Assembly (NCBI GenBank): GCA_021234535.1
Contig: CM037850.1
Coordinates: forward strand, 16,849,990-16,913,989
Direction of reading: 5' to 3'
Source: Stichopus chloronotus
Taxonomy: Eukaryota; Echinodermata; Holothuroidea; Aspidochirotida; Stichopodidae
Length of the DNA: 64,000 nucleotides
Under the pieces are notes generated by a model, which made no database searches, had not been told where the DNA came from, and worked only from the letters and a program-made list of their open reading frames with translations. The position numbers and the translations under genes were made by a program. Shown here in pieces: positions 1 through 18,550 of the stretch (positions are counted from its first letter, which is position 1; the number at the start of each line of letters is the position of its first letter).

Positions 1-3000
1 GCTACCGTAAGATTTTGAATCGAGAATCAGGTGGAAAACTTCAACACAATATCACTGTGTGTACCGATCACTAACAACAAGTAACGATAGAGGTACCTTT
101 ATATAATGGAATGTCGTGCTAGCTTCTGATCGGTGACTATATAAGATTTGAATTTAAATTCCAAAGTCACTAACTAAGCGGCTGGCACGACACATTTACC
201 TATCTCTCCGATTTTAATTTTTGTACAAGGTAAAATCAGAGATAGTATTTCAGATGGTGACATTACTTTGCGAGCCCAAAGATGCCGCTCGTTTTGGATC
301 AACGTGCTTAAGGGAGAATTATAGCAGTGGTCAATTTGAATAAAAAATTGCATGTTACATAACTTTGCCTGCTACATTACTAAACAATTCCATTCTTTTA
401 TTTTTTCATGTTTTGAGTACCTGCATAAGTTTTCATGTAACACTAACTTGTTGGAGGCTACAGAGGGCCGTTATATAAAGTGTGCAGATTTCAGCAGCCT
501 CCTTATCATTGTGATCACTTCTTACGGAAAGCTAAGAAAATTATGTTATATGGATGGATACGAAACAATGACATCTTTAAAAATGGTTCGGCAATAACAT
601 AAATTAAATAAAATAAGCAAATGATGCCCTAATAGTAAAAGGTAGTCTTATTGACAATCAGGGCCTTGACAAGTCAACACCCCATTTAACAACATAGAAA
701 GATGCATGCCAAATATTGCACCAGATTGTGTTTACGGTTACCTGGTAATTGAATGATTTCTCAATAAAGCTGAAATACTATTTGGATGTCTCATGTTTCG
801 GTCTAGGTGCACCGATAGTTTGAAAAATCTGAAATACCACTTAGAATTTTTCGTATCTCAGACTAGTGCATTTTATTTTATGACAAAAGACGCCAAACAT
901 TGCATCAGATATAAAGTTGCCTGCGATGTGAAAAAGAAATTGCATGGAAACACTTCCTCTTACAACCTTCAACAAGTTTTCTTCAAATGATAAGACGATA
1001 TCCTTAGAAAGTAAATACTGTTAAATTAACTTTTTTGGAAATAACCATACCTTAAAGATTCTTAATAAGAGCAATCCAAATTATTACCATTTTCCATAGC
1101 CTTGTTAGGTGGGGGGGGGGGGGGGCGTTCGGACCTGTGGGAAAAGTCCCAAGGTATAACGGCATTCCAGTCTTGTGCATATTCTGATTTTGAGAAAACT
1201 TCTTAAACAACCAGACAGTTTCGTTTCTTTGGGAGTGGGGCGATTTAGGATTTTTATCTTCCTCCCTCCCCCCCCCCCTTCTCAGTACGTAACTAATTAA
1301 ACGAAAGGCCTCACATTTTGATAAATGCATTGAAATGCAAATTGGACTACTTTCTTGAGCTTTAACCAGTGAGTAATGACTGTAGAACGGCGCTCATGCA
1401 TATTGTATACATCCTGACCCATGTAATCATGTGTGGACACTCGCAACGAAAGCCCCATGATCTAGGTAATGCATCTCGCTTCATATTCAAACTACCTCGT
1501 AACCTCTGGCATTTTGTTTTAATGCACTACGGATAACAAATATAGAGAGTACCGTATTGTACTTCATGGTACTTAACTGTGGCGTGAAAAAGGCCCGAAA
1601 GGTTCCTAAGGCATAGTAGTGCATTATTAATTGGGTGAACAATTACCAGTTACCAACGTAGTAGTATCTTCCTACATAGTAAATATCATTGCTGTGAACG
1701 TGAGAAATCCACATAGTAACAATGAAGTTACAAAGTTCTTGAAGATTGAGAAGTGGTAAGTGGGGGCAGATTTAAGGAAAAGGGCCCTGTAAGCGGCTTG
1801 ATGGAGGGGTCTAAAAGTTCGCCCACGGTGTGGCGGTCGAGGGGTGAAGGGGCCAAGGAGTGGGTTCGCCCTCCCAGTTCCAATACTTCTTATGTTTTCG
1901 TAGCCACAAATTAACTATTTGCGGCACGTTGTATTGTCTGACAGATCCAGGTCCTTGTTTTGGACTGAGGGAGCCAAGCTAGTAGTACAGTGTGATGTAT
2001 TTTGACCAATGATTTCGTCTGATGTACGGTAGGTCACGTGTAATACGCAATAAATCGTCACACTAGCAATAGACCCTAGCACATGCTGGAAAATGGTCTC
2101 TCAAGAAGGCTTATTCTTCGTGAAAGAAACCAGCTGTTGAGATTTATAAGAAATATTTTTTAGAACAGAATAGCAAAACCCGTAGAATTTTGTTGATGCT
2201 TGATAGCGAATAAAATGGCGATCTATGTGTTCAGTGTAATGCGTACTCATTCTACGTCATTCAGTCATCCGATTGGTTTAAAAGTTTTTCAATTCAAGAC
2301 GGACCAATATTGCCCTTATTAAAAAAATATCGCACCATAAAAAAAAAAACATAAAACACACACCTGCGCAAGTTGATGCTATTTATGCTCAATGGAGCGT
2401 CAAGCACACTTATAGGTGAAAGAAACTTGCACACTTTCCTTCATTGACTGAAAATAATAGTCGAGCAAGTCCTACTTAAAACCTACACAAATCAGTAAAA
2501 ACTATGAAACAATGTACAACACAAATTTTTGCTATATTAGAAGCTATACTAGACTTCTAAATGGATTCCTCTTATAGGGTTTGGAATTCGCAGTAAGAAC
2601 TATTATTAGGGGCTTTTCAATTCTAATATGAACACCCAAATACTTTGCACATTGCAACTCCAGACAGAGCAAAAAACCAAAAAAAAAAAAAACAAACAAA
2701 AATATGAGTTAGCTAATGTATTTAGTCAGTGCGTTCAGTTGATAGTTCATCCCGTACAGGTAATCAATGGAAGCAGTTGCAAATCCATGAAACGGTTTTG
2801 TGCAACTTTGATAGTTTGAAAAATGGCAAGATATGCATCACCTGGATCAAGGTGCGCTCTGTCATTGCGAGATAAACCGGGCTATATATTTCTACGTTTA
2901 CTACGTATTTTTTGGCGTTCCATAGCATTATGGATAGCAATAAAAATGTGTGTTACTACGTAAAGTTAATGCATCACCTAGAACATCGTGCGCTATGTCT

Positions 3001-3577
3001 TTGATATCTTGATCTCATTGCGTTTCAATTTAGCACACTGGACGTGACTGAACATGTGCAAAGGGTCATTGAGGTGTATAATATATATATTTACTTCAGT
3101 GCCAAGGGTATGTTATTTGTTTACTAGTTACAACTGTCGCACAATGCTTAATGGACACCTAGCGTCAATACAGAGAGACGCACAGCGCAGTGATATATCG
3201 GTGAAGAATCTCTATGTGATAGAGCATTTACAGCTTACAATGTGTGCGTTAAAACTTAAAATAGAACGCGCGCAGAAAAACGAATCGCGTATATTGAGTA
3301 TCAAGTGGCTCTATTCCCGCGCAGAAAGGCGAGTGTGGTGCTTTTGTCTACACAGTACTTTAACGAATCGCGTAAAGTGCATACCGCGTCTTACGCTCTG
3401 TGTATTACGTCACAGTATAGTTTTGTTTACAAATAACTTCATTACCTTAATGTACAGTCACTTCATATTGATATATACAACGATCAAGCTGTATTTTATC
3501 TGCAAGAAGAATTTCATTGTTTCCGCTAATTTTGCTGTCATTAGTTACAATGTGTAACTTTCTTCATATTTTCTGTG
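1..3577. other. intergenic, no supported gene
   Basis: I see no coding exon with splice signals and homology here. The open frame at 3054-3557 has a low-complexity, hydrophobic composition and no recognisable domain. The stretch holds an imperfect fold-back near 84-246, a long G run at about 1110-1127, a C run near 1268-1278, short A runs at 2340 and 2680, and a G-rich transposon-like patch at 1740-1880. Confidence 0.6.
84..246. repeat. imperfect fold-back (inverted repeat)
   Basis: The sequence is roughly palindromic around GAATTTAAATTC at 149-160. GTCGTGC near 113 pairs with GCACGAC near 186, GGTGACT near 132 pairs with AGTCAC near 165, and GATAGAGGTACC near 88 pairs loosely with the ACCTATCTC stretch near 198. 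A second small hairpin lies at about 200-246, where TATCTCT-type and AGAGATA-type arms flank a loop. It could be a decayed fold-back MITE. No target-site duplication was established. Confidence 0.4.
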
Positions 3578-6019
3578 ATGTTGTCTTCCACGGAATTCGA
3601 AAGAGGTGGAATAAAGCCAGTGAGTAGCTTACTTTTGAAATAAATATTAGTTTACTCTAAAGCCATAAGACAGATACAGCAGGCAATGGCAGTCGATAAA
3701 TTTGACATGCTCCAATATTTTCTTTTGTTCTACTTAGGCCTACTTTGAACTGGATTTCACTCTGATACGCATATACAGTGAAGTCATTTACGGTTTGTGT
3801 TTAGAATAATTGTCAGAAATTTTTAAGTCAATTACAATTGCTTAATTGACTAACTTTAAGCCAGGGTCTAAAAAGAAAGTTTGCATTCCTTTAATGCAGC
3901 CTAGATATACACACCCGATATTGTTTTTCGGTCTTTACAGGACATGACTCCCGGAAGAATACTGAGAGGTTGGTAAAAAAAGCTCATATGCCAGATTCGA
4001 CAAAATGAGTAATTTTCCCTTTTCTGTCTCTCAGATTTGAATGTTGTCATATTTGGTTTCATAAACTACCATGCTAAATAATGAAACAGAACTTTTTCTC
4101 TCTTTCTTATTTCTAAAGCGCTTTTCTTAATGGTGCATAGTCTCCGTCTAGGAGGTTATAATATTCAGTATAAGTTAAAATGCTGTCGATGACGTTTAGA
4201 TATCAAGGGTGTGTTTTAATGTTTCAGGGAACATTCATGTTCGTGAGACTAAACTGATTCTGCGTAATCTCAAGAAGATCTGTGGAAACAACAAAAGAAG
4301 ACCAACATCCAAAGATGACGTCCCTATCACCATGGTAACTTTATTTTTTATTTGCCCTCAAATGATATCCAAAAGCACGGCAATATCGACCAATTATGAA
4401 ATTCGGAGTGAACAATTTGACGGCAACATAAGAAATCATGAAATGTCGATAAGAAGGTCTCTGTCAACTCGAATAAAATTTAAGTCAATATGTACGTAAT
4501 ACAGAGAAACATTTATGACACGTTAGTGTGAATGGCGGGCGGACTTTCACTGGTACCATTGCACTGTACTCATCCTGGGTTACTGATGTATGTAGACTCC
4601 ATTCGTTTCTCATTCCAGCGATATACCAGAGAACGGAAAGGAAATTATTTCTTATAGCCTGCCGGCATTCGATTTACCTGAGAAGCGATTTGACTTCACT
4701 GGTGAGTGTTTCCGAATGAACGGTAATACATATACAGGTTGTATTTCATACACTGTACATTATGGGGTGTCGAAGTGGGTTAAGTTGCAAAGAGAGAAGG
4801 AGTAAGGGGCTGGGAGGAGTGGATGAGAGGGAGAGCTGGGCCAAGATTGACCCAATCAGACTTATTTCAAACAAGTTTCTGGGTGCGTTACAATTTTGTT
4901 GAAGAGTGGACTTGAAACAATTACAGGGACCATAGTTCAATTAGTCATTGACTCCAAGTGGCTTAACGTTAATATTAAAATTAAATTACCATGCGCCCTT
5001 ACACCTACAGCACTTTACACACCCTTTTCGCGATAGTTGCAAATGAGGTTGCAAGGGTGATAGACACTATGATTACGACTTTCAACACCAGTCGAAACCC
5101 CATGACCACGTGACCAAGGAACATACGCCGAACACTGGATTGGAAGTTATCCTTTATCATCCTCAGTACTTTCATGGTTTAACCCTGGATTTCACAGGTG
5201 TGTGCTCGGACACATCATTTCTCTCTAAAATCAAAAACGAAATTATTTCAATATCCATGTACATTAATTTCTGACCTCATGCATGTTTTATGCATTGACG
5301 TCTGCGAGTATCAAATCACATAAAGTTGTTCCAGAAGTTATACTTCAGTAATAGATGGAGGTAGACTCAATTAACCTCGTCACATATTTTTATGATCTGG
5401 GGCCATCATTTTCTTTAACTCAAACAGCTGCATGTGAAGTTGCCAGGATCCTGTAGCAATCCATTTTGTTGCTCCGACTTACATTGACTTTGGCAGAGCT
5501 GCTTATACAAACATCCCTGCAAAGTTTCTGCATGGCGCCCTCGTTTACTTTCCGCAGGTAAACATCTCATGTGATCTGCCTAACTGAGAGACTGGAAAGA
5601 AATCAATCATTTTCAACGAGAAACGAGATGTAGATAAATATATCCATACTTCCTTTGTTTATCCTGTCAGTGCTATTAACAGAATATTAGAATGGGATAG
5701 TCAAAAACATTACCTAATTTGCTGTTATTCCTATTTTGTCTTCCTTATAAATATCCTTATAAATATATAGATAAATGAAATACAGATTTCATCCCTTGTG
5801 CAAGTGACTAACGTATTTTGCTTACATTGGCATGAAAGATAAATTCAACTTATATAATGTTCTTTTTTTTTCTTTTTTTCTTTTTACTCTCTCTCTTCTT
5901 TTTTTGTTACATATTTTCCTTTGTCAGATCATTTGTTTCCAATTATTTATTTTGCTTTTATTTTTGTTTCATGCACAGATTATCGGTGCTGTAACAGACA
6001 CTATTGATGGTGACAAATC
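3578..6019 (+). CDS. candidate unknown multi-exon gene (tentative)
   Basis: I do not recognise this gene. Exon-like segments with splice signals are: 3578-3619 (starts at ATG, 14 codons, then GTGAGT), 3941-3968 (after TTTACAG, ends G|GTTGGT), 4228-4334 (after TTTCAG, 35 codons plus two bases, ends ATG|GTAACT), about 4618-4701 (after TTCCAG, ends CTG|GTGAGT), about 5452-5559 (ends CCGCAG|GTAAAC) and from about 5981 to a possible stop at 6023-6025. The first three join in phase and give a basic peptide with a Lys/Arg/Asn-rich stretch. The join from the third to the fourth is uncertain: the frame in the fourth that looks most protein-like does not match the phase, while another frame does if an internal AG is used. 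The exon near 5460 has an open frame rich in aromatic and small residues. No domain is evident, so this may be a small lineage-specific gene, a decayed gene or a noncoding transcript. Confidence 0.25.
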
Positions 6020-6437
6020 TCACTAGGCTATTTCGATGGTTACCAGTAAAAGGTATGCAAACGGTATTGTAAAGTTAGAAGAATATATGATCACCGTATA
6101 TGGACTTCCAGAGGCCAGTGAAAAGTCCTGACATATACACTGAGCCTTTAAACTTTAACTTACACTGTGAACTGAATTATAGTTTAATAAATGAGAACAG
6201 GAAAGCTATGGTGAATCTTGGTTGGCTTTTAATAGCTTTTGACGTCATATGAGGAGTAACCTTCCGACCCGGTGAATGTGAATGGTGAAAACTTTCCTGC
6301 ACTTTCCTATGATTCAATGATATATTTTCAAACTATATTTTCAGAAGTACTAATGTTTTAGTCGGTGATGCATACCCTACATCAAGGAAGAAATACATGA
6401 TTTTGTTTTTGTCTTTTGTTTTCTTTTTGTTTTCCAG

Positions 6438-7426
6438 CTGCCACGGACAACAGACTGTTATGAAGAAAACATCTCATGAGAATATCCTTGAGAAAGAAGA
6501 TCAAGTCTCTCAGGGTATAGAAGCTAAGCGACTTCTGTTTTTGAGGACGGGTGGTGAGGATTTAAGGGATGGGTTCACATGAACGTTGAGGTAATTTAGG
6601 CTAAACAAAACCTGTTTGGTTACATGAAGGACGTGTAATAACCCATGATCTAATAAATGTCATGGTTTCAGAGGGGACGTTATTCTGTTGTATTGTAATG
6701 TGATAAATGTGATGCGGTATTAAAAATCCTGGCATCAATATTAACGCTAAGTTAATAAATTATATTCGCATAGCTTTCCACTACGAAGAGGATATTTCCC
6801 AACAGTCTTCCGTCGTACCTCGACAGCTGATCAAGCGGGAGGAGCCTAGTGACGTAACAGGCCGTGACCTCAGTTTGCTATAGGTGGGATGCAAATCATT
6901 TATTACATCACTTTCAAACAGTGTTCAATATTGCTAAGTTACATAAGTGACGTTCCTACCCTTATTTCCGTACTTGAAGTAATAGCGAAATGGCCTTTGT
7001 GTCGATTTGTTACAGGCCTGACAGACATGTGCTTGTCACTCTCCTTTAATTTTCCATTAGTTACTTTTATTAGCCATTTGCTTGTTTTGTAAATGAGATC
7101 CATAAACTGTAATCTGTATGGAAATGACGGAACCTTACTATGCCTTGAGGTTGTTAAGACAAAAATGGTACACGAAGGTGGGGGGGGGGGGGAGGGGTGG
7201 GATGGGGTGCTGTTATTTTGTCTAACTTATAATGCAATTGAAACAGGTCTCCGTCAGATGATCCATACTTTTATTCACACAGTGAGGTAGATTGATCTCC
7301 AAGTATTTTCGGTAAGTTCAACTTTTGCGTATTTTGTCTGAATTTCAACCCGACCAATTGTTCTGTCAACAGGGCGAAGGATGGGACGTTACATGTTTAT
7401 GACCAACGCTGCTAAGTTTGGTTACT
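6438..7426 (+). other. isolated exon-like segments, plus strand
   Basis: Three stretches look exon-like. The stretch 6438-6558 follows TTTTCCAG and has an open, charged frame rich in Lys, Glu and Gln, ending near GTGAGG. A second, at about 6807-6883, follows CCCAACAG, is open in phase 0 with an IKREEP stretch, and ends in TAG just before GTGGG. A third, at about 7373-7425, follows GTCAACAG and runs to TGA. They may be 3' exons of the candidate gene upstream. I could not join them in one consistent reading frame and recognise no protein family. Confidence 0.18.
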
Positions 7427-9896
7427 GATCAACCGATAACAAGACCTTTATATCCGAGTACATGTAAGTTATCCTTTGCTCCTTTTCAAACCTCTCCATA
7501 TTGTCGTATACGTGTCATGCACTTATGAAAATTACAGTGATTGAAATTAATTTTGTTTCCTCTCTTATGTTTTCCCTCTCTTATTTTTCTTATTTCTAGA
7601 ACCGTTCTGTAAGAGAAACATTCACTAGAATACAATTTCAGGTGGAACAGATCATGCCGCCTTACTGAGGAGGGTACAAACTGCGAAAAGACCCGAAACA
7701 GGAAACCGGACCAAACAACCGAAAAGACGGACTAAGAATAACCGGCAGACGAAAAAAAAATATATATATATATCACTGCTATAATTAATAAAAATAGATC
7801 TTAAAATGCAGACGACTTGTTTTGATCAATTGGCTTTTTATTCTTCAACATTTGATGGTTTTTTGCTTTGTCTGTATTGAATTAAATTAATATCATCTAA
7901 GGAATACAAGTGAGTGTATTTCTCCTTTTTGAATCTGTACAGGTTCATCCAGTCAATGCAGATTAGGCCACTAATTATTCCAAATCGCGTTTGTTCGGTT
8001 AGTGTATACGCACAGAGGATTGATGTCTAGGGGTTCACCCCCCCCCCCCCCCCATCTTCTCACGCACACCCACAGGAATCAAAGGAGGAGGCTAGACATC
8101 AGGGAAATCAAATGACATTTTAAAGTTTTCACTATATCTACAGACAAACTGCGTTCTCTACCTCAATCAGCTAGGAAACCTCTTCCTTTATAACATTTTT
8201 TTCTCCATTATAAGCTCCCCACCTCTCCTACCTCCAATTCTCTGGCTTGGCAAGCAAACCAACTGGTTTAAAAAAACTTAGTCCAGGAGTTTATTTTCAG
8301 CCCATCCAGGGTTTCCAATATTTTGCTTGGGTACCCGAACACTATCTTCTTCACTTCTCCACCTGGGCTAGGGTTTATCTGTTGTAAAGGTTTTAAGTCG
8401 CTTAGCCCCTTTGCAAGTTTGCCCCAGACCGTTCGCCTCGGTAGTTTCTCCCAACTGGTAATTTGGGGGCGAATTTGCATGTGAGCGAAATGATTGGTTC
8501 GCATCGTAAAGAGTGGGGCGAACTGGTAATATGGGGCCGAATTTGCAAGTGAGCGCACCGTAAAGCCCTTTATAAATCTGTAAAGTATTGACTACCACAT
8601 TTAACAGGTTGATATGAAATACACGAATGTATCGATTGATGTTATTCATTAGTCTCATTCTTCTTTAATATGTCTGGAGCCGGGAAGAAGTCATTTTTAC
8701 TGAGCTTGTGTGTCATCGTAAATACACTTTTCTATTTGTTTCAGGTTTTAATGTTGTGCACCAATGGCATAGGATATTGGTATCTCTATTATGTTGGTTA
8801 GTGGGGGCAGAATGATACGATAAGGTTCCAAAGATACTTGTGATTCGCAGGGTAGTGGCAACAGAGTGGTAAATTTACAGTGACAACCTCGTTTTGCTAC
8901 AGTGACTTTGGAAATCTGGATCTGAATCTTAGAACCCAAAGTAAAAGTTCTCAGTTCATACATAGAAAGGTGCACTATATACAAACACATCAATATACAG
9001 AAAGCATATAGTAAGATCCATGGTGATGTAATTGTATTAAGGGAAGGTTTGTGCTTCTAACTAAGACTAAGAATTTTCAAACTTATCCATATTTCTGTAC
9101 CTGATGAGGAAGACCTGATTCTTCGAAAAAGTTTGTGACGACAGTGGATTTTAAGAACATTTTTTTTTTGTCTTGATCTGGTCTTTTATTTGGTTTCATA
9201 AATAATACTCCAGTCTCCCAAGCTGGTGAGGTTTCTAAACATTTCAAACACTTCAGAAAATTCAATCTTCCTTTTATCTTGAACTGACCTGTATTATAAA
9301 AAAAAAATACATTTGCTCCACACTCACACACAAGGTCCAAATAAAACAGTTGTGTCAAAATACCTTCACATTTCAAAATCCTTTGTGATGTCATCTAAAT
9401 GCGAATCTACCTAGAAAAAGATGTGGCACATTTGATTTACTGTGTGCACACATGAAATGTCGAAGAGCATCTTCCCCTTTACTCCGCCATAGCTTAATTA
9501 CCCCTTTCAAATGGTAGGAAACATTGTTGCATAAAGCAGTGCAACCATAGGTGCAGGTTATCAACTGTTACATTTAGGCTGGCCATATCTCTTTATAGCT
9601 GTGGCTTTTATACCATTACAGTTACTTTACATGCATATAGAACCTTTCTTCAAAATTTTGACTGCATGATGTTAACAAAACTTTTTACCCACAAGAAGGT
9701 AAAATAAGGAAATATTTCCCTTCTGCATTTATTTTTCCCCCTAACAACGAAAAATGGATGCTATATTCTCAAATGAAAGATTTTTGAAAGATTATCAAAT
9801 CTTTTAATAAGCAGATTTTTCATACTTCATCTTTTGCAGATACTTAAACATAAAGAAACCAAAGAGAGAGAGGGGCGAGTAATGTCTGCTCTCATC
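7427..9896. other. intergenic with simple repeats
   Basis: No supported gene. The stretch contains an A run with (TA)n at about 7751-7773, a C run at about 8038-8053, and a diverged direct duplication of about 35 bp at 8453-8487 and 8521-8555. The overlapping minus-strand frames at 8268-8658 read through this duplication and are not convincing genes. Confidence 0.55.
8453..8555. repeat. diverged 35-bp direct repeat pair
   Basis: Copies at 8453-8487 and 8521-8555 both begin AACTGGTAAT and end GTGAGCG, with few mismatches between. Each is followed by a GCAYCGTAAAG motif, so the duplicated unit is probably about 68 bp. Confidence 0.6.
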
Positions 9897-9902
9897 TTTA
9901 TT
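9897..9902 (-). terminator. candidate polyadenylation signal of RPL36A
   Basis: AATAAA on the minus strand, about 190 bases downstream of the RPL36A stop codon. A variant ATTAAA lies at 9914-9919. The choice between them is inference. Confidence 0.35.
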
Positions 9903-10089
9903 CTCCATACATTTTTAATACAAACTGTATGTTTTCATGTGGAGGTGACAGAATTAAATTGCTCCTATTCGGTTAGTTACGTGGTTTTAGTCACCATAGT
10001 GGATTCTGATGGCTATTATGAAGATCAAATTCTGCAAGCCTGTTCTGGAATATACTTTGTAATACAGCAGTGGGCGAAAAGTCTACGCC

Positions 10090-16871
<6,782 letters not shown>

Positions 16872-16905
16872 TTTGACAGTCGGTAAAGAGGCCAAAAGAG
16901 GGCGG
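16872..16905 (-). promoter_or_regulatory. candidate 5' TOP start region of RPL36A
   Basis: Just upstream of the ATG the minus strand reads two pyrimidine tracts, CCCTCTTTTGG (891-902 side) and CCTCTTTACC (882-891 side), 10 to 30 bases from the ATG. Ribosomal protein mRNAs in animals typically start with C followed by pyrimidines (the TOP motif) and have short leaders. Which tract is the transcription start is inference. Confidence 0.5.
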
Positions 16906-18310
16906 TATTAAGAAATGTCGAATTTCGACGTTGATATTGATCAAAATCTGCAAAGATTCTGTTTCACCAGTCTTCGAGTAATTCATATTTGCTCTATCAA
17001 TATCTTGGGGCAAGTTTGGGGGCTTCAAGTGAACGGTTGGACTAATCAGCATCGTTAGAGTCATTCGTTTGTCAGTTCAAAAAGAACTGAGTTTATATAA
17101 GTGTTTGAACATGCAGCTTCATGGTTTGATGTACTTCGATTTTTTTCTTTCCGATTCAAGTTCAAACTTTTGTGCAGTCTTACTTTTCAGAGAAACCCCC
17201 ATATGTCACAACTGAGAATCTGAGTGAAATAAATACTGTAGAGCGGTATGAGTTACATGTGGCGTCACCAGATTTTTCCTTTCAGAAGATGTGGGGGGTC
17301 TAGTGATTATGCAGGTTGCACCTACCAGTCACTACGAACGTGAAGCCTATAAAGGGTGGGGTCCCCCTTTGGGATGCTGGTGAGCCCCGCAGATCCAGGA
17401 TTTTGAGAAAGGTAGGGGAACACACCGTAGGCGGATGGGCAGAGCCAAGTGCTAGACTGCTGGCGCCAGTTCCACTGGAACTGGACAAGTCTGACTCATT
17501 CTTGATTTGTTTCCATTTCCAGCGACTCATCACACGGTTCGGATATGAGGCAAAAACCGAATTCCATAAACTATATAGAGCACCATTAGTGCAGAAGTTT
17601 GACCTTTGCAAATAAATTAAATTTGTGAAAATGTTGATGGGTACTACCAAATAATAATGCTCATAATTAACATCACTATTCACGTCCAATATTTATGAAA
17701 CTGTCATTTTTTTATTATTTTTAATGGTTTGTGCTGGCTGTGGGTACATGAATTAGGACTAATGTGGAAAGGTGAATGGTTGCAAGTTTTTCAAAACCAA
17801 TGTGAATCATTAGCTACTCTCATAAGTGGTCATTTGTATGTGACTCCTTATGGCGACACTCTTAGTTGACCATCGATCTGTCACTAGAAACTTGACACAA
17901 AATTGACAGCTTTTTGAAGACTAACTGAAGTTCACCAAACAATTCAAAGTGCTCCTAAGTTGATGTCCATACACTGGTCAACATACCTGAGAGCAATATA
18001 TAGTTTCAGTTAGTGCACCGACTGATACTCAATTATCATTCATACACGCTAGGGCCAGTCGAGATGTGTTTGAGTTTAGAGGGGCACTGTAACAGTAGAA
18101 GAAGCAAATTGCAAAATTCCATAAATTGTGCCATAGGGTTAACATGGAACCAAAGACTACAAATTCATTCGAAGGACCCATATGGGACCTTGGACCAGCA
18201 ATTTCCTCTGAACACCCTAAATCGTACACCACCCAACATACATTGTGTCTTAAGTTTCAGATGAATTCATAAAAGGATGTAGGAGGAGCAGCGTTTTGAA
18301 CAATTGTGAA

Positions 18311-18550
18311 CAGACAGACAGATAGGCAGACAGATAAAGAAATAGATTGAGAGATGAGGAGATGAAGAGTTAGAGAGAGAGATGGATGGATGGATGGACG
18401 GACGGATGGACGGATAGACGGACGGATGGAGAGACGGACGGATGGAGAGACGGACGGATGGAGAGACGGACAGACAGATAGACAGACAGATAGACAGACA
18501 GATAGACAGACAGATAGACAGACAGATAGACAGATAGATAGATAGATAGA
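18311..18550. repeat. compound tetranucleotide microsatellite
   Basis: Blocks of (GACA)n/(GATA)n flank a middle of GATGGATGG and GACGGACGG units, and a 16-base GATGGAGAGACGGACG-type unit repeats about three times near 18425-18470. The serine/cysteine-rich open frames here are artefacts of the repeat. Confidence 0.9.

Noticed and set aside
1110..1127. Long G and C homopolymers as G-quadruplex regulators
   Set aside because: Single uninterrupted runs next to transposon-like sequence; length is unreliable in assemblies and no gene promoter is nearby.
3054..3557. A 167-codon plus-strand open frame
   Set aside because: Composition is irregular and hydrophobic, no domain or splice context, and it ends before the better candidate start at 3578.
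17300..17689. Overlapping open frames on both strands near 17300-17690
   Set aside because: GC-rich transposon-like patch; neither frame has a recognisable domain or splice context.
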